Shown in pieces: positions 35,913 through 45,266 of a DNA stretch of 45,998 bases. The DNA is from Chlorobiaceae bacterium (GTDB lineage: Bacteria > Bacteroidota > Chlorobiia > Chlorobiales > Chlorobiaceae), in assembly GCA_013334565.1 (NCBI GenBank), contig JAAXXI010000012.1, positions 1-45,998 on the forward strand. The letters run 5' to 3'. The position numbers and the translations under genes were made by a program. Numbering within the stretch: position 1 is the first letter of the stretch; each line of letters begins with the position of its first letter. The notes below the pieces were generated by a model. The model did no database searches. It was not told the DNA's origin and worked only from the letters and a program-made list of their open reading frames with translations.

Positions 35913-36551
35913 ATGAAGAAACAAAAGGCCTCGGATCAAAAATCCAAGCTTACCTACCGGGTCAATGAGCAGATCCGTGTACCTGAAGTGAGAGTGATCT
36001 TCCCGGACGGGACACAGCAGGTCATGAAAACCTTCGATGCGAGGCGTATTGCAGAGGAGAAAAACCAGGACCTGATCGAGGTTCAGCCGAACGCGCAGCC
36101 GCCGGTCTGCAAGCTCGACAACCTCGGCAAGCTGCTCTATAAAATGGACAAGCGGGAAAAGGACCTGAAAAAGAAGCAGAAAACCACCACGCTCAAGGAG
36201 TTGCGGTTCCATCCCAACACCGACAAACACGACTTCGATTTCAAGACGGCCCACCTCGAGGAGTTCCTTCGCAAGGGCAACCGCGTCCGCGCCACCATCG
36301 TCTTTCTCGGCCGCTCGATCATTTACAAGGATAAAGGCCTCGAACTTGCTGAACGCCTGACCGAAAGGCTCAGTGTTGTCGGCAACCGCGACGGGGAACC
36401 CAAGTTCGAAGGAAAGAAGCTGTTCGTTTATTTCGAACCGGACAAGAAAAAAATCGATGCCTACGACCGCATCAGGGCAAAAACCAGCATTGCCCCACTG
36501 CCGCCGGCTGACGTGAAGGACATCGACGAAGCCAACGAAATCAAAGAGTAA
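35913..36551 (+). CDS. infC: Translation initiation factor IF-3
   Basis: This 212-aa factor binds the 30S subunit and checks the start codon. [15 protein letters not shown] begins the N-domain, [16 protein letters not shown] lies at the linker and [23 protein letters not shown] in the C-domain. It is longer than E. coli IF-3 (180 aa) mainly through its C-terminal tail. It begins with ATG here, not the rare ATT used in E. coli. The rpmI gene follows after 40 nt. Confidence 0.97.
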   Translation: MKKQKASDQKSKLTYRVNEQIRVPEVRVIFPDGTQQVMKTFDARRIAEEKNQDLIEVQPNAQPPVCKLDNLGKLLYKMDKREKDLKKKQKTTTLKELRFHPNTDKHDFDFKTAHLEEFLRKGNRVRATIVFLGRSIIYKDKGLELAERLTERLSVVGNRDGEPKFEGKKLFVYFEPDKKKIDAYDRIRAKTSIAPLPPADVKDIDEANEIKE

Positions 36552-36591
36552 TTACCGTTTCAGTTTATTCCCATAATATCAAAGGACGATC

Positions 36592-36786
36592 ATGCCTAAA
36601 ATGAAATCACACCGCGGGGCAAGCAAACGCTTCAAGGCTACCGCATCAGGAAAGATCAAACGCGAACGGATGAACGGGTCCCACAACCTCGAAAAGAAAA
36701 ACAGGAAACGTTCACGCCGCCTGCATCAGGCAACCCTGCTCGAAGGCACGAAAGCCAAGCAGATCAAGCGTATGATCCTTGCATAA
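36592..36786 (+). CDS. rpmI: 50S ribosomal protein L35
   Basis: The 64-aa basic protein MPKMKSHRGASKRFKATASG is a textbook L35 start, and HNLEKKNRKRSRRLHQATL is the conserved middle. It is part of the large subunit and lies between infC and rplT in the standard order, 26 nt before rplT. Confidence 0.98.
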   Translation: MPKMKSHRGASKRFKATASGKIKRERMNGSHNLEKKNRKRSRRLHQATLLEGTKAKQIKRMILA

Positions 36787-36812
36787 ATTTTCAACACTAA
36801 CTTTTCACTGCA

Positions 36813-37160
36813 ATGCCTAAAGCCAATAACGCCGTAGCCTCGAAGGCCCGGAGAAAGAGAATTTTAAAGAAAGCAAAAGGTTTCTGGGGTTCACGCGGCA
36901 ATGTCCTGACCGTCGTCAAGCATGCCGTCGACAAAGCCGAACAGTACGCTTACCGCGACCGCCGCGCCAAGAAACGCACCTTCCGTTCGCTCTGGATCAT
37001 GCGTATCAATGCCGCTGCGCGCATCAACGGCACCACCTACTCGAAGCTTGTCGATGCCATGAACAAGAAGAACGTCGAAATCGACCGCAAAGCCCTTGCG
37101 GAAATCGCCGTCAAGGACCCGGCCGCCTTCGCAAAAATCGTCAGCAGCGTCATCGGATAA
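36813..37160 (+). CDS. rplT: 50S ribosomal protein L20
   Basis: This 115-aa basic protein is needed early in large-subunit assembly. Characteristic blocks are [39 protein letters not shown] and [13 protein letters not shown]. In other bacteria L20 represses its own operon by binding the leader; no such structure can be claimed here. It is 17 nt before pheS. Confidence 0.98.
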   Translation: MPKANNAVASKARRKRILKKAKGFWGSRGNVLTVVKHAVDKAEQYAYRDRRAKKRTFRSLWIMRINAAARINGTTYSKLVDAMNKKNVEIDRKALAEIAVKDPAAFAKIVSSVIG

Positions 37161-37177
37161 GATTCATCGGTACATCA

Positions 37178-38203
37178 ATGGAAAACACCATTCGCAGTTT
37201 ACAGCAGGAAATCATAGATTTTGAGATCGGTTCACCGGCGGAGCTTGAAGCTTTCCGCCTCAGGTATACGGTACGAAAAGGCCTGATTGCCGGGCTTTTC
37301 GGCCAGCTCAAGTCAGTTGAACCTGCTGAAAAACCGCGGATCGGCCAGCTCCTCAACCAGCTCAAGCAGACTGCGGAAGCGAAATGTGCCGAAGCTGAAG
37401 AGAGGTTTTCGTCAGGAGAGAAAGACCGGGTCAGCCTCATCGACCTCACCCTTCCCGGCCGGAGGTATTTCACCGGCAGCGAGCACCCGGTCCAGAAGGT
37501 GCTGGGCGAGATGAAAAGGATTTTCTCCGACATGGGGTTCGGAATAGCAACCGGGCCGGAGCTCGAGCTCGACCGCTACAATTTCGACATGCTGAACTTC
37601 CCGCCGGACCATCCGGCCCGCGACATGCAGGACACCTTCTTCATCACCAGGGAAAAGGACGGCGATGACGTCCTCCTCCGCACGCATACTTCCCCGGTAC
37701 AGATCAGGGTCATGCTCGACAGTGAACCGCCCATCAGGGTCATCTGTCCCGGCAAAGTCTATCGTAACGAGGCGATCAGCGCCAGAAGCTTCTGTGTCTT
37801 TCACCAGCTCGAAGGCCTTTATATCGACAGGAAAGTGTCGTTTGCCGACCTCAAGGCCACCATCTATTCCTTCGCCCGCCAGATGTTCGGTACGGACGTG
37901 AAACTGAGGTTCCGCCCCAGTTTCTTTCCCTTCACCGAACCGTCCGCAGAAGTCGACGTCACCTGCTATCTCTGCGGCGGAAAAGGGTGCCGGGTGTGCA
38001 AGAAATCCGGCTGGCTGGAAATCATGGGATGCGGCATGGTCCATCCCAATGTGCTCCGCAACTGCGGAATAGACCCGGAAACCTGGTCAGGATACGCATT
38101 CGGCATGGGCGTGGACAGGACAGTGCTGCTGCGCTACAAGATTGACGATATCCGGCTTCTCTTCGAAAACGATGTCCGCATGCTCAAACAGTTTCCCGCA
38201 TAA
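37178..38203 (+). CDS. pheS: Phenylalanyl-tRNA synthetase alpha subunit
   Basis: This 341-aa class II subunit forms the catalytic site of the PheST tetramer. The N-terminal coiled coil spans about 1-90. [31 protein letters not shown] and the Cys-rich [20 protein letters not shown] lead to [10 protein letters not shown], and motif 3 is [16 protein letters not shown]. pheT is usually the next gene, but here mreB follows after a 312-nt gap, so the beta subunit must be encoded elsewhere. Confidence 0.98.
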   Translation: MENTIRSLQQEIIDFEIGSPAELEAFRLRYTVRKGLIAGLFGQLKSVEPAEKPRIGQLLNQLKQTAEAKCAEAEERFSSGEKDRVSLIDLTLPGRRYFTGSEHPVQKVLGEMKRIFSDMGFGIATGPELELDRYNFDMLNFPPDHPARDMQDTFFITREKDGDDVLLRTHTSPVQIRVMLDSEPPIRVICPGKVYRNEAISARSFCVFHQLEGLYIDRKVSFADLKATIYSFARQMFGTDVKLRFRPSFFPFTEPSAEVDVTCYLCGGKGCRVCKKSGWLEIMGCGMVHPNVLRNCGIDPETWSGYAFGMGVDRTVLLRYKIDDIRLLFENDVRMLKQFPA

Positions 38204-38515
38204 GTACCACCTCCCTCTGCCGACAGGATACTGAACGATACTCACTCCTGATCACCCGATAAGCATCGACGGGGCATTGAAGCGATACGATGCCTCTTAT
38301 AACAATTGTTAGCATTTCTGTCGGGAAATTGCAGCAAGCAGTGTAATTCCTTATATTGTTCGCAAAAGACAAGGTTAACCAGCTCTGTAGATCACTGTTT
38401 TCCCCTTTTTATAGACGTTACTTCAAGATATTTTCGTTACAATAAACTTGGAATTACGTTTTCATAATTACCTTTCCGGGACAGGCGCTCATAACATAAC
38501 ACCTCAGGGAACCAC
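38204..38515 (+). promoter_or_regulatory. mreB upstream region with possible promoter and palindrome
   Basis: This gap contains TTGCAG (38329-38334) and TATATT (38352-38357) spaced by 17 bp, a plausible housekeeping promoter, though the -35 match is poor. TAACAATTGTTA at 38300-38311 is a perfect 12-bp palindrome 18 bp further upstream and might bind a regulator. No gene is seen. Confidence 0.4.
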
Positions 38516-39538
38516 ATGAGTTTTTTAAACGATCTCTACAAGGATATCGCTATTGATGTAGGTACGTCCAACACATTGATTTATATCCGGGGTGTCGGCA
38601 TCGTCCTGAATGAACCATCCATGATCGCGCGTGAGAACAAGACCGGCAGGGTCGTCGCCATTGGAAGCGATGCACTGGCCCTTCACGAAAAACTCCATCC
38701 CGGAGTCTCGACCATCCGCCCGCTCGTCAACGGTGTAATTGCCGATTACGAATCGACGAAAGAACTGGTCAAGGGGCTCATCAGGAAAGCCAAAGGCCTG
38801 TTCGGGATCGGCATCCGCAATATCGTCATCAGCATGCCCTCAGGGATAACGGCGGTGGAAAAAAGGGCCGTACGGTATTTTGCAAAAAATGTCGGGGCAA
38901 AGAAAGTGTACATGGTGACGGACATCATGGCATCGGCAATCGGGCTCGGCCTCGATATCGATGAGCCGATGGGAAACATGATCGTCTACATCGGCGGAGG
39001 AACGACTGAAATCGCCGTGATCTCCCTCGGGGGCGTCGTATCGAACGAATCCCTGAAACTCGGCGGAATGGATATGACCAATGCCATCCTCAGCCATTTC
39101 CGGAAAGCCTATAACCTGGTCATCAGCGATTCAAGGGCTGAAGAGATCAAGATCGAGCTCGGATCCGCCTACCCGCTTTCGCATGAACGCTCCATGACCG
39201 TCAGGGGAGTGAATGTCGAATCCGGCCTCCCCGCAGCCCAGACGATAGATTCCCTCACGGTCAGGGAAATCATCACCCCGAGCATCAACCAGATCATCAC
39301 GGCGATCAAGAAAAGCCTCGAGGTATTGGTGATCAAGCCCGAAATCGCCGTAGACATTTTCAACCACGGCCTTTACCTTGTCGGCGGTGGCGCGCTCATT
39401 CCCGGCATCGACAGGAAAATCACCGAAGAAACGACCATACCGGTTCAGATTTGCGACGATCCGATCACCGTCGTGGCCAGGGGAATGGGATCGCTTCTTG
39501 AAGATCTCAGGAAACACCGGGAAATTTATTCAGCCTGA
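38516..39538 (+). CDS. mreB: Rod-shape-determining actin homologue MreB
   Basis: This 340-aa actin-like ATPase forms membrane filaments that guide wall synthesis. Phosphate 1 motif DIAIDVGTSNTLIY, phosphate 2 GNMIVYIGGGTTEIAVISLGG and the adenosine motif LYLVGGGALIPGID are intact. Length matches MreB (about 345 aa). mreC, mreD and rodA do not follow here; the gene ends before a terminator. A second MreB paralogue elsewhere cannot be excluded. Confidence 0.96.
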   Translation: MSFLNDLYKDIAIDVGTSNTLIYIRGVGIVLNEPSMIARENKTGRVVAIGSDALALHEKLHPGVSTIRPLVNGVIADYESTKELVKGLIRKAKGLFGIGIRNIVISMPSGITAVEKRAVRYFAKNVGAKKVYMVTDIMASAIGLGLDIDEPMGNMIVYIGGGTTEIAVISLGGVVSNESLKLGGMDMTNAILSHFRKAYNLVISDSRAEEIKIELGSAYPLSHERSMTVRGVNVESGLPAAQTIDSLTVREIITPSINQIITAIKKSLEVLVIKPEIAVDIFNHGLYLVGGGALIPGIDRKITEETTIPVQICDDPITVVARGMGSLLEDLRKHREIYSA

Positions 39539-39641
39539 TCCCGGAGATCGCTTATCGACAGCACCGCCACATTTGGGAGGGCTTCACCCCATCCATCACT
39601 CTTCCTGAACGGCGATATCCCCTTTAAAAAGCAATAAAAAA

Positions 39642-39668
39642 GCCCCGCGATCTTGAGGATCACGGGGC
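39642..39668. terminator. Strong terminator at the end of the rpsF-rplI operon
   Basis: GCCCCGCGATC (39642-39652) pairs with GATCACGGGGC (39658-39668), with one mismatch. On the minus strand it is followed by six Ts, directly after the rplI stop. It may also stop readthrough from mreB, but the plus side lacks a T-run. Confidence 0.85.
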
Positions 39669-39694
39669 AGGACAACTGCCGTATTGGAGATGGA

Positions 39695-40150
39695 TCAGGC
39701 TTCGGCGCCCTGGGCTTCTACTTCGAAATGCACCCTGACAGAAACGTCGTGGAACAGTTTCGCATCGGCCTCGTATTTTCCAAGCGCTTTGATCGGGGCC
39801 TCGAGGGTGATTTTCCTGCGGTCCACCTCGACACCCTCGACCTTGAGAGCATCGGCGATATCACCTGCCGTTACGGTTCCAAAAAGCTTTCCGGACTCGC
39901 CGGCCTTGGCATATACTTTCAGGGAAAGCTGCTCGATTTTCTGCGCAAGATCACGTGCACTCTTGCGCTGGGCTTCGACCTTCTTTGCCTGCTGCTTTTT
40001 CTCGGTTTCAAGAGCCTTGAGCGTTCCTTCGGTAGCTCTGATAGCGATACCCTGCGGGATCAGGAAGTTGTTCGCATAACCGTTCTTGACGGAAACGACC
40101 TCGCCTGCATCGCCAAGGGTAGCTACATCCTTTCTTAAAATGATTTTCAC
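39695..40150 (-). CDS. rplI: 50S ribosomal protein L9
   Basis: This 151-aa protein binds 23S rRNA near the L1 stalk. The N-terminal domain [34 protein letters not shown] is diagnostic, and [15 protein letters not shown] marks the C-domain. The long middle helix is rich in Lys, Glu and Gln. It is the last gene of rpsF-ssb-rpsR-rplI and ends before a terminator. Confidence 0.98.
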   Translation of the reverse strand: MKIILRKDVATLGDAGEVVSVKNGYANNFLIPQGIAIRATEGTLKALETEKKQQAKKVEAQRKSARDLAQKIEQLSLKVYAKAGESGKLFGTVTAGDIADALKVEGVEVDRRKITLEAPIKALGKYEADAKLFHDVSVRVHFEVEAQGAEA

Positions 40151-40186
40151 TTGTTAGCTTCCTCGTTCAAATGATTGCGAAAATGG

Positions 40187-40465
40187 TTATTTGTATTCAT
40201 CGGCGACATAGGGAATGACTGCAAGGAACCGTGCCCATTTCACCGAATGGGTCAGAAGGTTCTGTTCTTTTGCAGACAGGCCCGTAATGCGGCGGGGGAT
40301 GATTTTCCCCTGGTCATTGATGAACCTCTTGAGCTTGCGCTCGTCCCGGTAGTCGAAAAATACCACCTGGTTCTTCGATACTTTCTTTTTAGACGCAAGA
40401 GCATTGCCAAGAGCTTTGTTGCCCTGGCCTTTGGCGCCATGGGATGGTGTGAATTTCTGTTTCAT
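40187..40465 (-). CDS. rpsR: 30S ribosomal protein S18
   Basis: This 92-aa basic protein pairs with S6 in the small subunit. VVFFDYRDERKLKRFINDQGKIIPRRITGLSAKEQ is the S18 core, and HSVKWARFLAVIPY is its end. An N-terminal extension of about 20 Lys/Gly-rich residues precedes it. It lies 36 nt before rplI. Confidence 0.98.
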   Translation of the reverse strand: MKQKFTPSHGAKGQGNKALGNALASKKKVSKNQVVFFDYRDERKLKRFINDQGKIIPRRITGLSAKEQNLLTHSVKWARFLAVIPYVADEYK

Positions 40466-40498
40466 GGGTTGATAGCAAAATTTTTCCTACCCCTCCCC

Positions 40499-40972
40499 TC
40501 AATCGGAGGAAAGGTATTTGTATTCATAAATCTGGCTTGCCTCATCTTCGGAGATTGCTTCGTGATGAGTATCGTGGCACTCGTCCTCGATAAAGCCCTC
40601 TTCATCCTCTTCGCCGTTTTTCTTTCTCTTGTTGAGAAACTGGATCCTGCGTGCCTTTATTTCCACGACAGTCCTGGATGAACCGTCCTGCGCTTTCCAG
40701 GTGCGGCTCTGCAATTCACCGTCAACGAGGACGGCAGAACTTTTCTTCAGGTTGTCACGGCAGCTTTCAGCCAGCTTGTTCCAGGCAACCACGCCGACGT
40801 AGCAGACATCTTCCTGCCACTGGTGATTGCTGTCCCGGAACCTCCTGTTGCAGGCAATCGAAAAATTGACCACAGGTGTTCCACCGGAATTAGTTTGCCT
40901 GAAAACCGGGTCCTTGGTAAGATTTCCAGCTATAATGACACTGTTTATTTCAGGCATTTTCAACTCGGCCAT
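40499..40972 (-). CDS. ssb: Single-stranded DNA-binding protein
   Basis: This 157-aa protein binds single-stranded DNA through an OB fold: NSVIIAGNLTKDPVFRQTNSG, VVNFSIACNRRF and VDGELQSRTWKAQDGSSRTVVEIKA. The acidic tail is unusual, with KKNGEEDEEGFIEDECHDTH then IYEYKYLSSD, lacking the DDIPF-type tip that recruits repair partners. It sits between rpsF and rpsR, the normal place in many bacteria. A second SSB with the standard tip may exist elsewhere. Confidence 0.96.
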   Translation of the reverse strand: MAELKMPEINSVIIAGNLTKDPVFRQTNSGGTPVVNFSIACNRRFRDSNHQWQEDVCYVGVVAWNKLAESCRDNLKKSSAVLVDGELQSRTWKAQDGSSRTVVEIKARRIQFLNKRKKNGEEDEEGFIEDECHDTHHEAISEDEASQIYEYKYLSSD

Positions 40973-41039
40973 GACATCTTCTCCGTTTTATTCTCAAAAG
41001 GAATCTTTTCTCAGCTTACGTGCAAACATATCCTGACGA

Positions 41040-41441
41040 TCACTCATTGCCTGAACCGGATGCATCCGATTCAGCTGAAACGTTGTCTTCAGGGCTGCCG
41101 ATGACGACACTGTATTTCTCGACCCTCTTGCGCATTTCAAGAAGCGCACCGGTAAGATGAATGATGAGGTAACGCAGGAGGTCCTCCTCGTAACGGAGCA
41201 CCTTTTCAATCTCTGCGATCACAGGGGTTGCTGCGGTAAATTCGATGTGGGCGTAATAGCCGATGGTTTTCTTTTTGATCGGGTAGGCCATTTTCCGCCT
41301 GCCAATCTCGAGGACACTGCTGATGCTGCCCCCTTTTTCGGTGATCACCCGCTGCACCATAGCCATCGCCGATGCTATGGCTTCGTCCTGAAGCCCGCCG
41401 TCGATGATTACCGTGCATTCGTAAAGTTTTGCTGTTTCCAT
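41040..41441 (-). CDS. rpsF: 30S ribosomal protein S6
   Basis: This 133-aa protein has the S6 ferredoxin-like fold: [38 protein letters not shown] and [18 protein letters not shown]. The C-terminus is extended by about 30 acidic residues. It opens the operon; the 177-nt region upstream on the minus strand should hold the promoter, but I see no clear box. Confidence 0.98.
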   Translation of the reverse strand: METAKLYECTVIIDGGLQDEAIASAMAMVQRVITEKGGSISSVLEIGRRKMAYPIKKKTIGYYAHIEFTAATPVIAEIEKVLRYEEDLLRYLIIHLTGALLEMRKRVEKYSVVIGSPEDNVSAESDASGSGNE

Positions 41442-41618
41442 AGCGCAAAAATTAAAAAGTTGACCTTGTCTACTGCTTGCATGTGGCGGAAGTCAGGTAT
41501 TGCGCTTACCATCCCCCTCGGATTCATTGTGTTTTCAGGCACAAAAAACACCACCTGCAAATTTGAACCTTCAAGGTAAATTTTTTGTCACACTTTTCCA
41601 ACCTTTCCGGCATATCGC

Positions 41619-42386
41619 TCAGGTAATTGAAAGCTCGAGAACGACGGGTGCATGGTCGGAACTTTTCTCACCGAGATCGACACTCGCCCCGCATACTTTT
41701 CCGGCAAGTTCCTTTGAAAGGTAAAAACAGTCGATCCTCCAGCCGAGGTTTCGTTCCCGTGCATATTTCCAGTATGGCCACCAGGTGAAGAGGTTGTCCG
41801 TTCCGGGGTTCAGGTCCCGCATGATGTCCGTCAGCCCCGAATCTATCTGGGCGCCGATCGCGCCCCGTTCCTCGGGCCTGAGGCCTACGGCCCCCGGTTT
41901 GTTCTGTGAGCGGTGGACGTCGATGTCGAGGTGGGCGACGTTCATGTCCCCTGCAAGGATAACCTGCCTCCCTGAACGCTGCAGTGTGAGGGTGTATTCC
42001 CTCAATGCCTCGAGATATGCAAGTTTGGTGCGGTAGTGCTCTTCGCTCTCACCCCGTGGAACATAGGTGCCGACGAGGGTGAAGTCGGACAGATGAAGAA
42101 CCGCGGTGCGGTTTTCGAGATCGAAGGGAGGAATTTCCCATACCGCGCTGCCGCCGAATCCGGCTTCCCTCATGAGCATTCCTGTCCCGCTGTACCCCTT
42201 CCGGAAAACGGAACCGTTCCAAAATTTCCTGTAGCCGGGAAGTGCGCTTATTTCGACAGGGATCTCTTCCTCGGAAGCCTTGACCTCCTGCAGCACGAGC
42301 AGGTCGGGCTGCCGGCTCATAACCCAGGCGCTCAGGGCATCTTTCCGTGCCCGTATGCCGTTGATGTTCCAGCTTGCGATCTTCAT
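41619..42386 (-). CDS. xth: Exodeoxyribonuclease III
   Basis: This 255-aa AP endonuclease/3' exonuclease starts with MKIASWNINGIRARKD and has VLQEVKASEEEIP, GTYVPRG and ILAGDMNVAHLDIDVHRSQN, with the catalytic Asp and metal ligands. It ends SSDHAPVVLELSI with the active-site Asp-His pair. It acts in base-excision repair. Its ATG overlaps the glycosyltransferase stop (ATGA), so the two are translationally coupled. Confidence 0.97.
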   Translation of the reverse strand: MKIASWNINGIRARKDALSAWVMSRQPDLLVLQEVKASEEEIPVEISALPGYRKFWNGSVFRKGYSGTGMLMREAGFGGSAVWEIPPFDLENRTAVLHLSDFTLVGTYVPRGESEEHYRTKLAYLEALREYTLTLQRSGRQVILAGDMNVAHLDIDVHRSQNKPGAVGLRPEERGAIGAQIDSGLTDIMRDLNPGTDNLFTWWPYWKYARERNLGWRIDCFYLSKELAGKVCGASVDLGEKSSDHAPVVLELSIT

Positions 42387-43387
42387 GGCTCTCTGCGGTT
42401 GAAATATTTGAGGATGCTTGCAGCGATCCAGCCCTCTTTCAAGTCATTCATACAGCGGAAATGGCCTTTCCGGCACGAACTCCGTCCGATATGCGAACAG
42501 GGCCTGCAGCGGAGCCCCCGAACTTCGAAAAGTTCGAATGGAACCCGGTAGGGCAGGAAGCCGAACGCCGGCACCGACGAACCGAAAAGCAGGAATATCT
42601 TTTTTCCGAATGCCGAAGCTATATGCATCAGGCCGGTGTCGTTCGTCAGCACCGCGTCGGATCTACCGAGAACCGCCGCTGACTGCAGGAAGGTCGTCTT
42701 TCCGGCAAGATCGGCAACGTACGGCCTGAACTCCGGCGGAAGGGCGGCCATGATCCCTGCAGCGGTATCGGAATCTTCCTTACCTCCGAGTATGACGACC
42801 TTCAGCGGCATCGCCCGGAAAAGCAGGGCAAGAATACTGGCGAATTTTTCTGCAGGATAACGCTTGGTGAAATGTTTCGCTCCCGGGCATACTGCAAGCA
42901 AAGGTACTCCTGCTCCAGTCGCCGACTCGGCAAATATCCTGTCGGCATCTGACGGAAAAAGCTCGCAGCCCTTTCCGTCCGCCTTCACGCCGAACCCATC
43001 GAGCGAACCGCGGTACCGGTCGACCACCGAACGATATGGACCGGTTATGTCCATGCCTGTCCTTGCAAGTAATAATTTTTTCCAGGTGCTCTTCCGGTAT
43101 TTCACGACCCGTTCGTGATCGATGCTCCTGATGAGCCTTGCGGACCTGATGTTGTTCTGCAGGTCGATAACGAGGTCGTACCTCTCACTCGGCGGGTCGT
43201 CGATGGTATGAAGGGCCCGGATATGAGGGTTGCCGTCGAGAAGCGACCGGAATGCAGGTTTGGTGCAGTAATCGATAACGGCATCCGGAAAAAAAACGGC
43301 AACCTCGCGAAGCACTGGTGTCGTCAGGACGATATCGCCGATCGAGCTCAGGCGCACCATCAGGATTTTCTCCACCCTTGCGTTCAT
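42383..43387 (-). CDS. Family 9 glycosyltransferase (heptosyltransferase-like)
   Basis: From ATG 43387 this is a 334-aa enzyme. ILMVRLSSIGDIVLTTPVLRE is the GT9 N-terminal signature, VCPGAKHFTKRYPAEKFA lies at the start of the C-domain, and DLAGKTTFLQSAAVLGRSDAVLTNDTGLMHIASAFGKK holds the conserved Asp-Thr-Gly-Leu-Met-His donor site. It would add heptose or a related sugar to lipopolysaccharide core on the inner membrane. An upstream GTG-like start (43480) would fuse in the end of the TPR gene frame and is rejected. It lies 4 nt after the TPR gene. Confidence 0.92.
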   Translation of the reverse strand: MNARVEKILMVRLSSIGDIVLTTPVLREVAVFFPDAVIDYCTKPAFRSLLDGNPHIRALHTIDDPPSERYDLVIDLQNNIRSARLIRSIDHERVVKYRKSTWKKLLLARTGMDITGPYRSVVDRYRGSLDGFGVKADGKGCELFPSDADRIFAESATGAGVPLLAVCPGAKHFTKRYPAEKFASILALLFRAMPLKVVILGGKEDSDTAAGIMAALPPEFRPYVADLAGKTTFLQSAAVLGRSDAVLTNDTGLMHIASAFGKKIFLLFGSSVPAFGFLPYRVPFELFEVRGLRCRPCSHIGRSSCRKGHFRCMNDLKEGWIAASILKYFNRREP

Positions 43388-43391
43388 ACCT

Positions 43392-43922
43392 TCATGACCA
43401 GAACTCCCACCAGGCTTTGTAGCCAGGCTTCTTTGCCTGTTGCCCGGCCTTGCCTCCCGGGGAAGCGAGCCTGTTGTCAATCTCGCCCAGCATCTCCATT
43501 TTTCCCGGCAGCTCTTCTTTCCGCTCCTGAATCATCTCCCTTGCCATAGCCAGTACTTTGGCGCCCTCTTCCACCAGGCCGGTCTCCTGGAGCGCCACGC
43601 CGCGGCTGAGCACCGCCGCGATCCAGAACTTTCCGTCCTCCCGGTTCAGTTCACCCCTGCGGTTGAAATAATGAAGCGCCTTTTCGGATGCTGCGAGTGC
43701 CTCGTCATATCCGCCAAGTTTCCGGAGCGCTTCCGAGAGCCTCGCATGGCAGAACGCATCAAACCCCGCATAATCGAAAGCCTCTTCGGCAGGAATCGTT
43801 CTGGACACCGCCATCGCCTTGCGGCAACTGTCCGCCGCCTCGCCGTAAAGTCCGTCTGAAATCTGACGTTCGGCCTCCGCAAGTGCCATATAGGATTGGG
43901 CAACCTCTCTGAGTGGTTTCAT
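43392..43922 (-). CDS. TPR-like helical repeat protein
   Basis: This 176-aa soluble protein has helical repeats with TPR-like spacing: SDGLYGEAADSCRKAMAVSR, FCHARLSEALRKLGGYDEALAASEKALHYF and AVLSRGVALQETGLVEEGAKVLAMARE. It ends in a Trp-rich tail WWEFWS. Such repeats mediate protein contacts. It is the first gene of the TPR-glycosyltransferase-xth cluster; the partner is unknown. Confidence 0.85.
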   Translation of the reverse strand: MKPLREVAQSYMALAEAERQISDGLYGEAADSCRKAMAVSRTIPAEEAFDYAGFDAFCHARLSEALRKLGGYDEALAASEKALHYFNRRGELNREDGKFWIAAVLSRGVALQETGLVEEGAKVLAMAREMIQERKEELPGKMEMLGEIDNRLASPGGKAGQQAKKPGYKAWWEFWS

Positions 43923-43984
43923 AAACAGGGTACTTCTCTTTGATAAAATGCGGTAACGATAAACTTATGACAACGCATGAAATT

Positions 43985-44114
43985 GGATCCTTCACTCCTC
44001 TATGCTCCGTTCAGGATGACATCTGTCTTTCGGAACAAACTCGTTACGCTTCTCATTCTGTCCCAATCTTGTCATTCTGTCTTTTTTTGTCATTCTGAGC
44101 GCAGCGAAGAATCC
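43985..44114. repeat. Inverted pair of a GTCATTCTGAGC-type dispersed repeat
   Basis: 43985-44021 and 44089-44114 carry the same family of repeat in opposite directions: GTCATTCTGAGC then GCGAAGAATCC on the plus strand at the right, and the complement of GTCATCCTGAAC then GTGAAGGATCC at the left. This short element is scattered through many bacterial genomes. A partial GTCATTCTG recurs at 44070-44079. The rest of 43923-44167 shows no gene. Confidence 0.65.
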
Positions 44115-44167
44115 ATAACTTATTGTTACCGTAACTATAAGGCATCATCAGCTCTTTGGCCGTTTGC

Positions 44168-44593
44168 TCACTCGCGAAAGAAAAGCCTGTCGAGCTCTTC
44201 GGGCAGTTCCGGCCGGCCGCGCTTGTTGATCGCCGTCCCGGTGATTTTGGCATGCACAACCTGCTTCATGTCGGGCAGGCGGAAAATCTCCTGATGAAAA
44301 GCGAACCTCAGGGGGCTCTCCCGTTTCATGTTCAGGCAGACCAGGAAACGGTCGCCGCTTTCCAGCGGAGAACGGTAATCCAGTTCCGCGCGGACGACGA
44401 CGAGATTGATCCCCTGCCGGGTGTATTCCGTAAAGTCGACGCCGTGCTCTTTCAGGTAGATATGGCGCACATGTTCCAGATAATTCAGGTAGACGCTGTT
44501 ATTGACGATCCCCTGCATGTCGCATTCGTAATCGCGCACCGTCATTTCGTGGCTGAATGCGTAATGGCCCGGTTCGGTCTTTGGTAGTACCAT
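44168..44593 (-). CDS. Acyl-CoA thioesterase, 4HBT/YbgC type
   Basis: From ATG 44593 this is a 141-aa hotdog-fold enzyme. VRDYECDMQGIVNNSVYLNYLEHVRHIYL matches the 4-hydroxybenzoyl-CoA thioesterase signature, with Asp in the usual catalytic position. NLVVVRAELDYRSPLESGDRFLV is the second conserved block. It would hydrolyse acyl-CoA thioesters; the chain is unknown. A longer frame to 44707 has no family match and is rejected. Confidence 0.88.
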   Translation of the reverse strand: MVLPKTEPGHYAFSHEMTVRDYECDMQGIVNNSVYLNYLEHVRHIYLKEHGVDFTEYTRQGINLVVVRAELDYRSPLESGDRFLVCLNMKRESPLRFAFHQEIFRLPDMKQVVHAKITGTAINKRGRPELPEELDRLFFRE

Positions 44594-44627
44594 GAGTGTG
44601 CAAACTAATGCGTTTTCATGTTCGGGT

Positions 44628-45266
44628 TCATGCTCTGCCGGAAAGCCTGATCTCCCTGATACGTGGATCCTTATAACAATCGTCGATGGCGACCACGCTC
44701 TTTCCATGGATCACGGTTGGCCTGATCACCGGTCGGCCGCATGCTTCATTGACCGCCCGCATCACCAGCTCGGAGCAGTAAAGCTTCGAAGCGTCCCGGG
44801 CATCGAATTCGGTATCGAATGGCCTGCCGATATAAGAGGATGCGGCTTGCGCAATGCGCAACCTGACGTTTCCCGGCGCATCCAGGCGATAGAAGGCATA
44901 GTCGGACGCGCCGGAAAGGAATTCATCGAGACGCACCAGATGGACTTTGCCGATGCCGGTCATGCTGTGCGCATCGGAATGCACCACCCAGGGCAGCCCG
45001 TTGCGGAACACAATCACACCCGTATGGGAAAAGCGCTTGTGAACCGTGGATGCGTCCCTGAAGTACGGCGACCAGAAACCGTTTCCGTACCTGAACACAA
45101 GATCACCGTCCCGGCAGGCGTAAACTGCGCGATGCAGCACCTGTTGATTGCGGAGCGATCCTTCAGTGGCACCGGAAACCGGAAGCATCAACCCGAAGAA
45201 AAGCAGCGGCAGGAGCAAAAACAGCCCTTTATTTACCGGTCGGAAGATCAACTTTCCACTTGCCAT
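44628..45266 (-). CDS. YiiX/YebB-like NlpC/P60-superfamily cysteine hydrolase
   Basis: This 212-aa protein has a signal peptide (hydrophobic about 14-32). CRDGDLVFRYGNGFWS and KRFSHTGVIVFRNGLPWVVH give the permuted-papain-like His, and LYCSELVMRAVNEACG the Cys. The order fits the YiiX/YebB (DUF830) family, whose substrates are poorly known; lipid or peptide bonds have been proposed. Its start overlaps the upstream lipoprotein gene by 38 nt. Confidence 0.8.
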   Translation of the reverse strand: MASGKLIFRPVNKGLFLLLPLLFFGLMLPVSGATEGSLRNQQVLHRAVYACRDGDLVFRYGNGFWSPYFRDASTVHKRFSHTGVIVFRNGLPWVVHSDAHSMTGIGKVHLVRLDEFLSGASDYAFYRLDAPGNVRLRIAQAASSYIGRPFDTEFDARDASKLYCSELVMRAVNEACGRPVIRPTVIHGKSVVAIDDCYKDPRIREIRLSGRA

